A program made the translations under genes and the position numbers. Shown one piece after another: positions 1 through 8,895 of a DNA stretch of 64,000 bases (position 1 is the stretch's first letter; each line of letters starts with the position of its first letter). The notes beneath the pieces were generated by a model. The model searched no databases. It was not told the origin of the DNA and saw nothing but the letters and a program-made list of their open reading frames with translations. Location of the stretch: the NCBI RefSeq assembly GCF_001434295.1, contig NZ_AZFA01000007.1, forward strand, positions 1-64,000, given 5' to 3'. Source of the DNA: Companilactobacillus versmoldensis DSM 14857 = KCTC 3814. Its GTDB lineage: Bacteria; Bacillota; Bacilli; Lactobacillales; Lactobacillaceae.

Positions 1-45
1 ATTTGACTTAGAGCCTTTTTTGCTTGAATCTTTTTGAAACTTCTT

Positions 46-792
46 TTAAATAAAGGCACGTGTTTTGATACCCATAAAACGTCTGTATAAGAAGCGACCA
101 CCATAAGCAACTACAGCTAATACTAAGTAAACAATTCCGTTCAGAGCTGGATTGATACTTGATGGCACTAATTCCATCAGTCCTAAGAAGACGAACATGA
201 TGATCAACCCGGCACCAAGATAACCGATGGTCAATAATAGTCCCGGACGTTCAGCCTTAGGCTTTCTCATTTGTAAGTTGAACCAAGTTAGGAGGACACC
301 CCACATAGCAGCCAACAAAATCAAAGTAATGATACCTGTTTGGTTTTGTGGATTAGCTTTTTTACTAGTTAAACCAACAACTCCGTAAAGAACACTGAAC
401 AAGGCAAAGAATAGTAATGATGTATCAATACTCAAAGCCCAAAATGGTGTCTTTTTCTTAGGTTTCACTGGATGTGCGATATCACCAGCTTTTTTAGAAA
501 CTGGTCCATACAGTTGATTGGCTGGGATTCCCTTGATTTGATTCGAAACAATTTCAGGTAATAAATTGTTGATCGACTCCTCTGCCTCTGCTTCGGTGAA
601 GTCATCATCAACTAACCATTTGTTAAGTTTAAAAACATATTCTTCGTTTTTATTACTTAATTGTTTCCGCAATTCTTTCGGATCAGCACTATTGATCTTT
701 TCAGCGATTTCTTGATGTTTTTCTGCTTTTTCAGAATGTTTCTTCTGCTTTTCGGCAGCTTTTTTATTTCTTTCTCTTAAGTCGTCAGCCAT
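46..792 (-). CDS. DUF1129-family membrane protein
   Basis: 248 residues. The N-terminal half is charged and Lys/Glu-rich (about residues 1-110), followed by about four hydrophobic segments (about 120-240) in the DUF1129 arrangement; the function of this family is not known to me. A GGGAG-type ribosome site precedes the ATG, and the gene follows ychF by 14 bp, so it is probably the last gene of the rsmG-to-ychF operon. The TAA stop at 46-48 is suspicious. The same frame continues to the window edge as a Lys/Ser-rich basic tail (KKFQKDSSKKGS), the type of tail DUF1129 proteins often have, so this may be a truncated allele. Family assignment is fairly sure; the truncation is inference. Confidence 0.75.
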   Translation of the reverse strand: MADDLRERNKKAAEKQKKHSEKAEKHQEIAEKINSADPKELRKQLSNKNEEYVFKLNKWLVDDDFTEAEAEESINNLLPEIVSNQIKGIPANQLYGPVSKKAGDIAHPVKPKKKTPFWALSIDTSLLFFALFSVLYGVVGLTSKKANPQNQTGIITLILLAAMWGVLLTWFNLQMRKPKAERPGLLLTIGYLGAGLIIMFVFLGLMELVPSSINPALNGIVYLVLAVVAYGGRFLYRRFMGIKTRAFI

Positions 793-806
793 TGATTTCT
801 CCCTAA

Positions 807-1910
807 TTAAACATTAAATCTAAATTCAATAATATCACCGTCTTGAACTTCGTAATCTTTACCTTCCAGTCCAAGTTTTCCAGCTTCTTTGACTGCTTGT
901 TCACTGCCCAATTTATCTAGGTCGTCAAAAGCCATCACTTCAGCACGAATAAATCCACGTTCAAAGTCAGAATGGATGATACCAGCAACTTGTGGTGCTT
1001 TCATCCCTTCATGGAAAGTCCAGGCACGAGTTTCCTTGCCACCAGCAGTAAAGAAGGTTCTCAAGCCTAATAATTTATAACTAGCCTTGATCAACTTATC
1101 AAGTCCAGATTCTGTAACACCTTCAGCTTCAAGGAAATCTTGTCTTTCATCATCATCAAGTTCAGCAATTTCTTCTTCAGTCTTAGCTGAAACGCCAATA
1201 ACTTGAGCATTTTCCTTCTTAGCGTAGTCTTCAATGACCTTGTAATATTTAGATGCTTCAGGATCTGACATATCATCTTCAGCAATGTTAGCAACATACA
1301 AAACAGGTTTTGAAGTTAACAAGAATAAGCCTTTAACGATTTTTTGTTCATCTTCGTTAAATTCGATTGAGCGAACAGCGCCGCCTTCTTCAAGAACTGG
1401 CTTGATCTTTTTCAAAACAGCCAACTCAGCAATAGCATCCTTATCCTTGGCACTTGTAGCTTGCTTCTCAACTTTTGAGAAACGTTTGTTGATTGCATCA
1501 AGGTCAGCAATGCCTAATTCCAAATTGATAGTTTCAATATCATCAAGGGGATCGACAGTACCAGTAACGCTAGTAATGTTGTCGTCATCAAAGGCACGGA
1601 CAACGTGCACGATAGCGTCAACTTGACGAATATTTTCCAAGAATTTGTTTCCTAAACCTTCACCCTTACTAGCACCCTTAACGATACCGGCAATATCGGT
1701 AAATTCAAAAGTTGTATGAATGATTTTCTTAGCAGGGATCAGCTCGTCGATCCGTGACAATCTTTTATCTGGTACTTCAACCATACCCACGTTTGGATCG
1801 ATCGTGGCAAATGGGTAATTAGCCATTTCCGCACCAGCCTTAGTTATAGCATTAAATAATGTTGATTTACCGACGTTTGGCAAACCTACGATTCCGGCAG
1901 TTAAAGCCAT
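807..1910 (-). CDS. ychF: Redox-regulated ATPase YchF (Obg-like)
   Basis: 367 residues, the normal YchF length (about 365). The P-loop GLPNVGKST is at residues 9-17, the switch segment DIAGIVKGASKGEGLGN follows, and NIAE replaces the usual GTPase NKxD, which is the feature that makes YchF prefer ATP. The C-terminal part is the TGS domain (TFFTAGGKETRAWT to EFRFNV). YchF is a cytoplasmic ribosome-associated P-loop NTPase. Its ATG overlaps the stop of the DUF951 gene by one base (TAATG), and a strong AGGAGG lies inside the upstream gene, so translation is probably coupled. Confidence 0.97.
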   Translation of the reverse strand: MALTAGIVGLPNVGKSTLFNAITKAGAEMANYPFATIDPNVGMVEVPDKRLSRIDELIPAKKIIHTTFEFTDIAGIVKGASKGEGLGNKFLENIRQVDAIVHVVRAFDDDNITSVTGTVDPLDDIETINLELGIADLDAINKRFSKVEKQATSAKDKDAIAELAVLKKIKPVLEEGGAVRSIEFNEDEQKIVKGLFLLTSKPVLYVANIAEDDMSDPEASKYYKVIEDYAKKENAQVIGVSAKTEEEIAELDDDERQDFLEAEGVTESGLDKLIKASYKLLGLRTFFTAGGKETRAWTFHEGMKAPQVAGIIHSDFERGFIRAEVMAFDDLDKLGSEQAVKEAGKLGLEGKDYEVQDGDIIEFRFNV

Positions 1911-2176
1911 TATAAATCCTCCTGTTGATCAAGTTTATTTGGTCTCATTATTTGATTTTGTGGTAAATAAAGTTTTTCTTCCGCTGTATCAACATCCGCA
2001 GCAGGCGTTAAAACTTTCTTGAATTTCTTATTAAATTCGGCTCTGGGAATCATCACAATATGTCCACAGCCCATGCATTTGATCTTAATATCAGCACCTA
2101 GGCGAATGATCTCCCAACGATTGACCCCACAAGCGTGAGGCTTTTTCATAGTTATGATATCTCCTAAATTGAACAT
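1910..2176 (-). CDS. DUF951-family small protein
   Basis: 88 residues. The conserved N-terminus MFNLGDIITMKKPHACG and a CxxC knuckle (KCMGCGHIVMIPR) match the DUF951 family, found between parB and ychF in many Firmicutes. Cys17 plus the CxxC pair suggest a small metal-binding fold. The biochemical role is unknown. The C-terminal 25 residues are charged and look poorly conserved. It lies 9 bp after parB and is one base coupled to ychF. Confidence 0.85.
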   Translation of the reverse strand: MFNLGDIITMKKPHACGVNRWEIIRLGADIKIKCMGCGHIVMIPRAEFNKKFKKVLTPAADVDTAEEKLYLPQNQIMRPNKLDQQEDL

Positions 2177-2185
2177 ATTTTCCCT

Positions 2186-3058
2186 CTAATCTAATTTAAT
2201 TCCTAAAATATCTAAGATCCGATTCAAATCATCAGTATTAGTAAAGTCGATCTCCAATTTACCATGACCATTGCGAGCAGTCTTGACCGCCACAGATGTG
2301 TCGAATTTCTCGACTAATCGGTCTTCAGTAGCCTTAACAAAAGGTGATTTAGGCTTTGGAGCCTTCTTCTTCTTTTTAGTATTATGCTTTGAATCAGTCG
2401 CTAATTGTTCCAACTGACGAACAGTCAAATCTTCATTGACCGCTTTTTGAGCCAACTTTTCGATCTGGTCTTGGTCCTTCAAACTCAATAAAGTCCGAGC
2501 TTGTCCCATCGACAAAGCACCACTCTGAACCAATTGCTTAGTCGATTCCGGAAGATTCAATAATCGTAAATAATTAGCAATATATGGACGACTCTTGCCC
2601 AATCTTTGAGAAACTTGTTCTTGGGTAAGATTTAATTTAGAGATCAAAGTCTGATATGCGTCAGCCTCTTCAAGTGGTGTGAGATCTTCACGCTGTAAGT
2701 TTTCCAAAACGGCAATTTCCATCATGCCAGATTCGCTTAATGGGCGAACAATAGCAGGGATAGTCTCTTTTTTGGCAATCTTACTAGCCCGAAATCTTCG
2801 TTCACCGGCAATGATCTCAAAACCATTGACACTTTCACGAACAATGATCGGTTGAAAGACACCGTTTTGATCGATTGATCTAGCCAATTCATTTAATGCA
2901 TGTTCATCAAAAGTTTTCCTTGGTTGATAAGGATTAGGTCTAATTTCATCTAAATTGATATCAACTACAGTTTCACTGTTTTCATCGATAGCTTCGAATT
3001 CGGAAAAGATCGCATCGATTCCTTTTCCTAAGCCTTTTTTATTTTTGCTTGATGCCAT
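2186..3058 (-). CDS. parB: Chromosome partitioning protein ParB (Spo0J)
   Basis: 290 residues. The ParB/Srx CTPase domain carries NPYQPRKTF (about 42-50) and the arginine patch GERRFR (85-90). The helix-turn-helix region that reads parS lies near 143-167 (LTQEQVSQRLGKSRPYIANYLRLL, read with its flanks), followed by a Lys-rich linker and a C-terminal dimerisation segment. It loads on parS sites and spreads as a CTP-dependent clamp, working with ParA and SMC. Its start overlaps the 3' end of parA by 20 bp, as expected for a translationally coupled pair. Confidence 0.95.
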   Translation of the reverse strand: MASSKNKKGLGKGIDAIFSEFEAIDENSETVVDINLDEIRPNPYQPRKTFDEHALNELARSIDQNGVFQPIIVRESVNGFEIIAGERRFRASKIAKKETIPAIVRPLSESGMMEIAVLENLQREDLTPLEEADAYQTLISKLNLTQEQVSQRLGKSRPYIANYLRLLNLPESTKQLVQSGALSMGQARTLLSLKDQDQIEKLAQKAVNEDLTVRQLEQLATDSKHNTKKKKKAPKPKSPFVKATEDRLVEKFDTSVAVKTARNGHGKLEIDFTNTDDLNRILDILGIKLD

Positions 3059-3815
3059 TACGCTTTAGTACCTCCTTGGCTAATGCGATGTAAGCCTCTG
3101 CACCACGAGAACGATCGTCAAAATCGATGATAGGAAGTCCATAACTAGGAGCTTCGGCCAAAGTAGTATTTCTAGGTACGATCGAATCATAAACTCGATC
3201 GCCAAAATACGATTTAACTTCATCAACGACTTGCTTACCTAAATTAGTTCTTGAGTCGAGCATCGTTAAAAGAACCCCTTCAATTTCCAAATCAGAATTG
3301 AAGTGCTTTTGCACCAATCTGATAGTATTCAATAATTGACTCAATCCTTCCAAAGCATAATATTCACTTTGAACGGGGATCAAAATTGAATCACTGGCAG
3401 TAAAGGCGTTGGTCGATAATTGACCCAAAGAAGGTGGACAGTCGATCAAGATAAAGTCATAAAGATCATCAACTGTGTCGACCCCACCTTTCAGACGTGT
3501 TTCACGAGCCATCATTGAAGTAAGTTCCATTTCGGCACCTGCTAATTGAATCGTCGCTGGAACGATATCTAAACTATCATGTTTGGAATGAATGATCGTA
3601 TCTTTTAATGGGTATTCATTAACTAAGACGTCGTAAACATCCTTAGATACATTGGCTTTCTTGATACCTAATCCACTAGTAGCATTACCTTGTGGATCAA
3701 CATCAACGATCAAGACTTTTTGGCCCATATTAGTTAAACATGCACCCAAATTGATCGTCGTAGTGGTTTTACCTACACCACCTTTTTGATTTGCTACGGA
3801 TATTTTTCGTGCCAT
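3039..3815 (-). CDS. parA: Chromosome partitioning ATPase ParA (Soj)
   Basis: 258 residues from the chosen ATG at 3815. The deviant Walker A KGGVGKTT is at residues 11-18, and the Walker A' aspartate motif is FILIDCPPSLG. A longer frame begins at 3869, but the extra 18 codons overlap noc. The internal ATG is preceded by AAGGGGAATAAG and gives the canonical MARKISVANQKGG start. The ParA/MinD ATPase dimerises with ATP, binds DNA nonspecifically and is stimulated by ParB. It sits 10 bp after noc and overlaps parB. Confidence 0.95.
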   Translation of the reverse strand: MARKISVANQKGGVGKTTTTINLGACLTNMGQKVLIVDVDPQGNATSGLGIKKANVSKDVYDVLVNEYPLKDTIIHSKHDSLDIVPATIQLAGAEMELTSMMARETRLKGGVDTVDDLYDFILIDCPPSLGQLSTNAFTASDSILIPVQSEYYALEGLSQLLNTIRLVQKHFNSDLEIEGVLLTMLDSRTNLGKQVVDEVKSYFGDRVYDSIVPRNTTLAEAPSYGLPIIDFDDRSRGAEAYIALAKEVLKRNGIKQK

Positions 3816-3825
3816 CTTATTCCCC

Positions 3826-4692
3826 TTATTCCTCAAGATCGTCATCGTGAATGCGAATGTCGATCTCATAAAATCCTTTTTTCTTATCTTCTACAAAGCT
3901 AACAGAAGTACCATTCTTTTTCATCTTAGCGATATTTCTTTTAACTTCGTCAATCGAAGAATTAACATTAAATCCTTCTGGTTTTTGGGCTTTAGTAGCT
4001 TGGTGCTCAGTTTTTTTATTTTTAGTATCTTTTTCAGCTGACTTCTTCATATATGAGTCAACCAATGCTTTAGTCTGTTTAACATTCAAACTGTCGTTTT
4101 GAATCTTATCCAAGATCTTATCTTGTAAATCTTGATCACTGACACGTAATAATTCCCGCCCGTGACGAGTACTTATCTCTTCATTGGCTAAAGCGGTTTG
4201 AGTCTTATCACTCAAAGTCAGTAGTCGTAGTTTATTAGCCACATACGATTGACTCTTACTTAGCCGGTTGGCTAATTCTAGTTGAGTGATCTTCTCACTA
4301 TCTAAAACTTTCCGATATGCTCGAGCTTCCTCGACTGGATTCAAGTTTTCCCGTTGAACGTTTTCGATCAGAGCCATTGAAGCCGTTTCTTCATCATTTA
4401 ATTCTTTAACGATGACGGGGACTTTTTTCCAATTTAATTTTTTGAGTGCGCGAAACCGTCTCTCACCTGCGATGATCTCGTACTTACCATCTTCATATGA
4501 ACGAACGACCATTGGTTGCAATAGCCCATGCTCACTGATTGTTTGTGACAATTCGGTAATACTTTTTTCATCGAAATCGGTCCGAGGTTGGTAGCGATTA
4601 GGGACAATTTTATCTAAACTAACTCTAATAACACGACCTCTGGTAGCATCCCCACTACTTTGAGTGTTTGTTTCTGATGATTTAAATGCCAA
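3826..4692 (-). CDS. noc: Nucleoid occlusion protein Noc (ParB paralogue)
   Basis: 288 residues. The domain order is that of ParB, with PNRYQPRTDF (31-40), GERRF (76-80) and a central helix-turn-helix. Position between rsmG and parA and the IVPNRYQPR motif distinguish Noc from ParB proper. Noc binds its own NBS sites and, through an amphipathic N-terminus, keeps the division septum off the nucleoid. The N-terminal 20 residues here are Ser/Thr-rich, and I do not see an obvious amphipathic helix. Assignment rests on synteny plus motif. Confidence 0.9.
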   Translation of the reverse strand: MAFKSSETNTQSSGDATRGRVIRVSLDKIVPNRYQPRTDFDEKSITELSQTISEHGLLQPMVVRSYEDGKYEIIAGERRFRALKKLNWKKVPVIVKELNDEETASMALIENVQRENLNPVEEARAYRKVLDSEKITQLELANRLSKSQSYVANKLRLLTLSDKTQTALANEEISTRHGRELLRVSDQDLQDKILDKIQNDSLNVKQTKALVDSYMKKSAEKDTKNKKTEHQATKAQKPEGFNVNSSIDEVKRNIAKMKKNGTSVSFVEDKKKGFYEIDIRIHDDDLEE

Positions 4693-4704
4693 AATCTTTA
4701 CCCC

Positions 4705-5433
4705 CTACTTTTTTACTAATGGTTTTCGAGACGGTGTACCTGGTTTCCTTGGATACTTTTTAGGTGTTTCCTTAGTTTTGCTTACAAAAATCAAATTACG
4801 CAAACCAGCTTCATTTGGCAACTCAAATGATTCTTGTTGACTGACTTTTCCACCCAATAACCCAATTGCATATTTGGCTTCCTGTAATTCAGCGTCAGCC
4901 TTATCAGCTTTCATAGCAATAAATTGGCCACCCTTTTGGGCAAAAGGCAGGCACAATTCTGTCAAAACAGTCATTGACGCCACAGCTCGAGCTGTCACCA
5001 AATCAAATTTCTCACGATATTGTTTATTTTGACCCAATTCTTCCGCACGTCCATGCACTAAGTCAACGTTATCTAAGTCTAATTTCTCGACTAATCCCTT
5101 TAAAAAGTTGATCCGTTTATTCAATGAATCGATGATAGTTACTTGTAGATCAGGATTGATGATTTTTAATGGGATCGAGGGGAAACCTGCTCCAGACCCG
5201 ACATCACAAATTGAGAGACTGCCGTGGATCAATTGGTCGTCAAAAAAGTCCAGGATCAACGAATCATAAAAATGCTTCAAATATACCTGGTCCTTTTCAG
5301 TGATCGACGTCAAATTCATCACTTTATTAGTCTCAACTAACTCGCTGAAATACGTTTCAAATTGTCCTTTTTGGGTATCGTTCAATTCGATACCTTTTTC
5401 AGCCAACGCTTTGTAAAATTCTTCCGGTGTCAT
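4705..5433 (-). CDS. rsmG: 16S rRNA (guanine-527-N7)-methyltransferase RsmG
   Basis: 242 residues, close to the family's usual 235-240. The SAM-binding motif CDVGSGAGFPSIPLK lies at about residues 76-90, and the segment DLVTARAVASMTVLTELC is the family signature. The tail (KKYPRKPGTPSRKPLVKK) is basic, as in most RsmG proteins. The enzyme adds m7G527 in the 530 loop of 16S rRNA. It is the first gene of the minus-strand segregation operon; a 19-bp inverted repeat lies 15 bp upstream of its start. Confidence 0.95.
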   Translation of the reverse strand: MTPEEFYKALAEKGIELNDTQKGQFETYFSELVETNKVMNLTSITEKDQVYLKHFYDSLILDFFDDQLIHGSLSICDVGSGAGFPSIPLKIINPDLQVTIIDSLNKRINFLKGLVEKLDLDNVDLVHGRAEELGQNKQYREKFDLVTARAVASMTVLTELCLPFAQKGGQFIAMKADKADAELQEAKYAIGLLGGKVSQQESFELPNEAGLRNLIFVSKTKETPKKYPRKPGTPSRKPLVKK

Positions 5434-5901
5434 TCAGTTCCTCCAGCCGTGAAACATCTTGTTTCACACCTATTTATCGTATATTAAATACCAGTTTAAT
5501 TCAATGACTTGTTATCTTTCTTTACTATTATATCAGGAAAAAAACTGTCATCATCTTTTATAAAAACTCAACCTAATAATGTTAGTATTTTTTGACACTT
5601 TCTTCAAACCCAAATCGTTTCAAAAACACTTCAACACATTGGTTGAAAATAATTTTAGAGATAACTTCAAAATAGCTTGTTAAAATTTCCACAAGAATAA
5701 TTTCCAGAACAGTAAGAGCATTTCCCTTCAAATCAGCTTTAAAAAGTCATTTTATCGTTTCCATAATTTTTTAAATATTGAATATCCTAATTCTAATTGC
5801 CTTTAAAATTTATTTTGGGACATTCATGAACTAGTATCTCCATATACCAAAAACCCGAAATTGATTATATAGGAGAATCATTTCGAACGAAGGTTTTACT
5901 T
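5434..5901. other. Divergent intergenic region, rsmG / surface protein
   Basis: 468 bp, AT-rich, with no coding frame I can support. Besides the everted parS-like repeat near its left end, it must contain the minus-strand operon promoter; TATAAT appears on the minus strand near 5526-5531. It must also contain the promoter of the surface protein on the plus strand. No DnaA-box cluster was seen. Confidence 0.5.
5449..5467. promoter_or_regulatory. Everted parS-like half-sites upstream of rsmG
   Basis: GTGAAACA-tct-TGTTTCAC is a perfect inverted repeat with 8-bp arms and a 3-bp spacer. Each arm equals one half of the canonical parS palindrome (TGTTTCAC/GTGAAACA), but the halves face outward instead of inward. 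It lies in the rsmG leader of the parA-parB operon. It could be a ParB/Noc-related operator or simply an mRNA hairpin; which one is not decided by the sequence. Confidence 0.4.
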
Positions 5902-8187
5902 ATGAAAGTTATTCCAGCAAATAATTCCAGACACACTCACTTAGCAAGAAATGTAAAATACAAGGACCTAGCAATCGCCATCGCCCTTAGTAGTGCATCT
6001 CTGCTACTAGTTCCAACTATGGCCAAAGCTGATTCAACGACTGCCTCCGGATCTTCAACGACATCTGAAACTGTCGATCCAGTCACAACAAAAACTGAAA
6101 CAGCAAGTACCACTGATACGACTAAACCATTAGTCACAACATCTGCAGCCAGTTCAGACAGTACAACTACGCCTGCTACAACGGTCAGTCCCAGCTCTAC
6201 TACTAGTTCAAGTTCAGCTACCGATGCAAGTGCTCCCGAAACTCCAAGTACAACTCCAACTCCCGCTGGATCAGCATCATCAACAAGCGATAGTTCAACT
6301 ACCACTACTTCGCCAGCCATCTCAACTGGCACTGCAAGTTCCCCAGCTCCTGCTACGGGCGCTACTTCAAGCTCACCAGTAGCTTCAAGTCCTGCGGGTT
6401 CAGCAGAATCTCCATCGACCAGTTCCCCTGGTTCAGCCACTGCTCCAACAAGTCCAGCTACTCCAGCAGCCCCTGCTACAAGCACCAGTTCTAGTACTCC
6501 AGCAGCAACCTCTCCTTCGACAACATCGACAGGTTCAACTACGACTCCAGCTACAAATGATTCATGTACCATCAGTGCTTGTCCAGTTGATGTCGACGGA
6601 AATCCTTTAGGTGATGCGGTTGTATTAGGTACTTTTGACAACGATTCGACAGCTACTATTGATTGGAGTCCAGACTTGATTGCCAAAGTCTTAGCCAATA
6701 TTCCTAATTCGAGCCAATATACTCTCTGGGATCCAAGTTCAGTCTCAGGTACGGAAACGATCAAAATTGGTAGTGATGATGTAACCATCCCGGTTACCTT
6801 CGCTTTAAAGACCGCCACAACCACCTACACCTTTGTTGATGAAACTACCGGTAAGACTATTTATACCCAAACTGATACTTGGGATCTGGCTAACAATCCT
6901 AGTGGGTCGTTTGAACCTGACGGTCTCAGACCTGCTATGGCGGTAATGGACTCGGCTGGATTGACCACTGATGATCAATCAACATCACCACAAACTGATA
7001 CTAGCGACCTACCGTATTTTGGACCTGACGGTGATATTTTCGATGACGGATATTACTTATTAGATTCCGCCAAAAGTGGCAATACAACGCCATTAGCATA
7101 TGTCGCTTGGCCTGCCAGCGGCAGCATCAATAAAACTTTTTACTACACCGAGGCTTCAATGCCGTCCGTTACTATCGATGCTGTTGACGACTCTGGCAAC
7201 ACTTTGAAGACTTTCTCGTCAACTACTTTTGGAGCTAGCTTGCCTGCTTCAGAAGTCAATGCTGCCTCATATTTGCCTTCGACTAGTGGGATCGACATTC
7301 CTGGCTACACTTTGGCTGGGGTCACGATGACTGGTTCGAACAGTCGTTCCGGACAAGCTGACAAAACGTTGACTTACACAGGTTCTGATGCTAATTACGC
7401 CGACTTTTTAGCTACCACAGAAGGTTCTGGGACTTATGACGTCAGAACATTCTTCAGTGATTACGCTACTGTAGCGATTCATTTTGAATATAAACCAGAC
7501 TTAGTCAACTTGATGGTTCAACCAGTCGATTCAACTGGCGCTGACATCGGTGAACCGATCCCTGACGGTTCTGGATTTGTTGGTGAAACCGAAGAAATAC
7601 CAGCTCCCACTGTTCGTGGGTTTGCTCCAGTTTTAGCTTCTGAAGACGAAAAAATCACTCCTGACGGAATGATCATTTTAAAATATGTTCCCGTTGCCGC
7701 AAGTTCGACTACTGGTTCCAGTACCAGTTCAACCAGTGGTTCATCTGGTTCAAGTAGCTCTGGATCCGGCTCATCTTCATCAGGGCCTAGCAGTTCAGAA
7801 AGCACAGCTTCTAGTACTGCTTCTGCACCAAGTACAGTAAAAGCTGCTCCTACTAAAGCTAAGACAGTTGCACTGGCAGCTTCCAAATCAGCTGCTCCAA
7901 TTTCGACTACCTCAGTTAGCCCTGCAGGTCATTCTGCATTGATATCAACTCGTGAAGCTTATCAGACTGGAAAAGCAAGTCCGACCTACACAACTGGCAG
8001 TTATTCACCATCGAAGATTGCAACTGAAACAAGATTATCATCAGGCGGAATTCTCCCTGCAAGTGAAAAATCAGCTTCAGCTTTCCCACAAACAGGCAAT
8101 CAAGTTTCTCGGGCACTTACAGCTCTTGGTTTAACTTTAATGGCCACTTTGGGTCTGTGTTATAAAAAAATCAAAAAAATGATTTAA
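5902..8187 (+). CDS. FPQTG-anchored Ser/Thr-rich surface protein
   Basis: 761 residues. Signal peptide at residues 1-43 (hydrophobic core DLAIAIALSSASLLL, cleavage after MAKA). Residues 44-218 are an extreme Ser/Thr/Pro/Ala stalk. Residues 220-600 are folded and contain MucBP-like strands (TYTFVDETTGKTIY; VNLMVQPVDSTGADIG). A second Ser/Gly stalk follows. The sortase signal FPQTG is at 728-732, then a hydrophobic helix and a KKIKK tail. It is probably attached to peptidoglycan by sortase A despite Phe in place of Leu, and probably has an adhesin-type role. A degraded paralogue lies at 31522-34705. A terminator follows at once. Confidence 0.85.
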   Translation: MKVIPANNSRHTHLARNVKYKDLAIAIALSSASLLLVPTMAKADSTTASGSSTTSETVDPVTTKTETASTTDTTKPLVTTSAASSDSTTTPATTVSPSSTTSSSSATDASAPETPSTTPTPAGSASSTSDSSTTTTSPAISTGTASSPAPATGATSSSPVASSPAGSAESPSTSSPGSATAPTSPATPAAPATSTSSSTPAATSPSTTSTGSTTTPATNDSCTISACPVDVDGNPLGDAVVLGTFDNDSTATIDWSPDLIAKVLANIPNSSQYTLWDPSSVSGTETIKIGSDDVTIPVTFALKTATTTYTFVDETTGKTIYTQTDTWDLANNPSGSFEPDGLRPAMAVMDSAGLTTDDQSTSPQTDTSDLPYFGPDGDIFDDGYYLLDSAKSGNTTPLAYVAWPASGSINKTFYYTEASMPSVTIDAVDDSGNTLKTFSSTTFGASLPASEVNAASYLPSTSGIDIPGYTLAGVTMTGSNSRSGQADKTLTYTGSDANYADFLATTEGSGTYDVRTFFSDYATVAIHFEYKPDLVNLMVQPVDSTGADIGEPIPDGSGFVGETEEIPAPTVRGFAPVLASEDEKITPDGMIILKYVPVAASSTTGSSTSSTSGSSGSSSSGSGSSSSGPSSSESTASSTASAPSTVKAAPTKAKTVALAASKSAAPISTTSVSPAGHSALISTREAYQTGKASPTYTTGSYSPSKIATETRLSSGGILPASEKSASAFPQTGNQVSRALTALGLTLMATLGLCYKKIKKMI

Positions 8188-8189
8188 AT

Positions 8190-8222
8190 AAATCCCGATC
8201 ATTTGAATTGATCGGGATTTTT
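8190..8222 (+). terminator. Terminator after surface protein
   Basis: A 12-bp stem (AAATCCCGATCA with TGATCGGGATTT, 7-nt loop) followed by a short T run; it is placed 2 bp after the stop. It could act weakly in the other direction for the convergent gene ending at 8233. Confidence 0.85.
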
Positions 8223-8232
8223 CATGGAAAAT

Positions 8233-8724
8233 TTAATTGTTAGCTAGCGACTTTAAGTCGTTCAACGAGCCATTTTTTGAAAGTATTTGATATTGTTGAT
8301 AAACTTGGACCCAATTACCGCTGCTTAGCGATGCACGCAACGGAGTATATTTACTATTCGTAAATATTTCATGAGCAACTTTTTGAGCTTCCGGTGCAGA
8401 TAATGATGAAGTTTGTTGAATCAATTGAGCTGCCTTGTCTTCATTGTTAGCAGCGGAAATAACCGTGGACATCTTAGTATTTTTCATCTGATCAGCTGCC
8501 TGTTGAATCTTTTTATCCTGTGTTGGATCACCAGTCTTACGAGCATTGATCTTCTTAACTAACTCATTTTTGATGACTGAATCAGTTGGCGTATCATTGC
8601 CAGAAATACTACGCCAAGCATTATTGATCGGCGTGAAAAATAAAATACCACAAGTTATAACTACAATGATTATTAGAGCTATCCACCAGCGACGTACCTT
8701 ATGTTTAGCCTTTGCACGATGCAT
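8233..8724 (-). CDS. Single-pass membrane protein with AAQLIQ/YQQYQ domain
   Basis: 163 residues from the ATG at 8724; a TTG four codons upstream is possible. A basic N-terminus is followed by one transmembrane helix (about 14-34, WWIALIIIVVITCGILFF). The remaining 125 residues, probably extracellular, are helical and Gln/Asn/Lys-rich. The last 65 residues (AAQLIQQTS to YQQYQILSKNGSLNDL) closely match the C-terminus of the protein encoded at 11692-12294. I do not recognise the domain. The gene stands alone and converges with the surface protein. Confidence 0.75.
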   Translation of the reverse strand: MHRAKAKHKVRRWWIALIIIVVITCGILFFTPINNAWRSISGNDTPTDSVIKNELVKKINARKTGDPTQDKKIQQAADQMKNTKMSTVISAANNEDKAAQLIQQTSSLSAPEAQKVAHEIFTNSKYTPLRASLSSGNWVQVYQQYQILSKNGSLNDLKSLANN

Positions 8725-8814
8725 TTTATCACCCAATCTTTCAATAGTTAAAGTAGACTTTAATTATATATTTCTTGATCAGCTATCACAATCAATCTTC
8801 ATACTAAATATTTT

Positions 8815-8855
8815 ATACAAAAAAACTGTTAAATTATTTTGAATTTAACAGTTTT
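8815..8855 (-). terminator. Terminator of pepC
   Basis: The arms AAAACTGTTAAATT (8822-8835) and AATTTAACAGTTTT (8842-8855) form a 14-bp stem. Read on the minus strand it is followed by a T run, about 40 bp after the pepC stop. Confidence 0.8.
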
Positions 8856-8895
8856 AGTTTACTCAATTTGAATTATTTTATATAACGCCGTTACA

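Noticed and set aside
5434-5901. Replication origin next to the par operon
   Set aside because: No DnaA-box cluster and no dnaA or dnaN in the window.
5937-6824. 295-codon minus-strand open frame opposite the surface protein
   Set aside because: Val/Glu/Ala-rich shadow of the Ser/Thr/Pro-rich codons on the plus strand; no ribosome site and no family.
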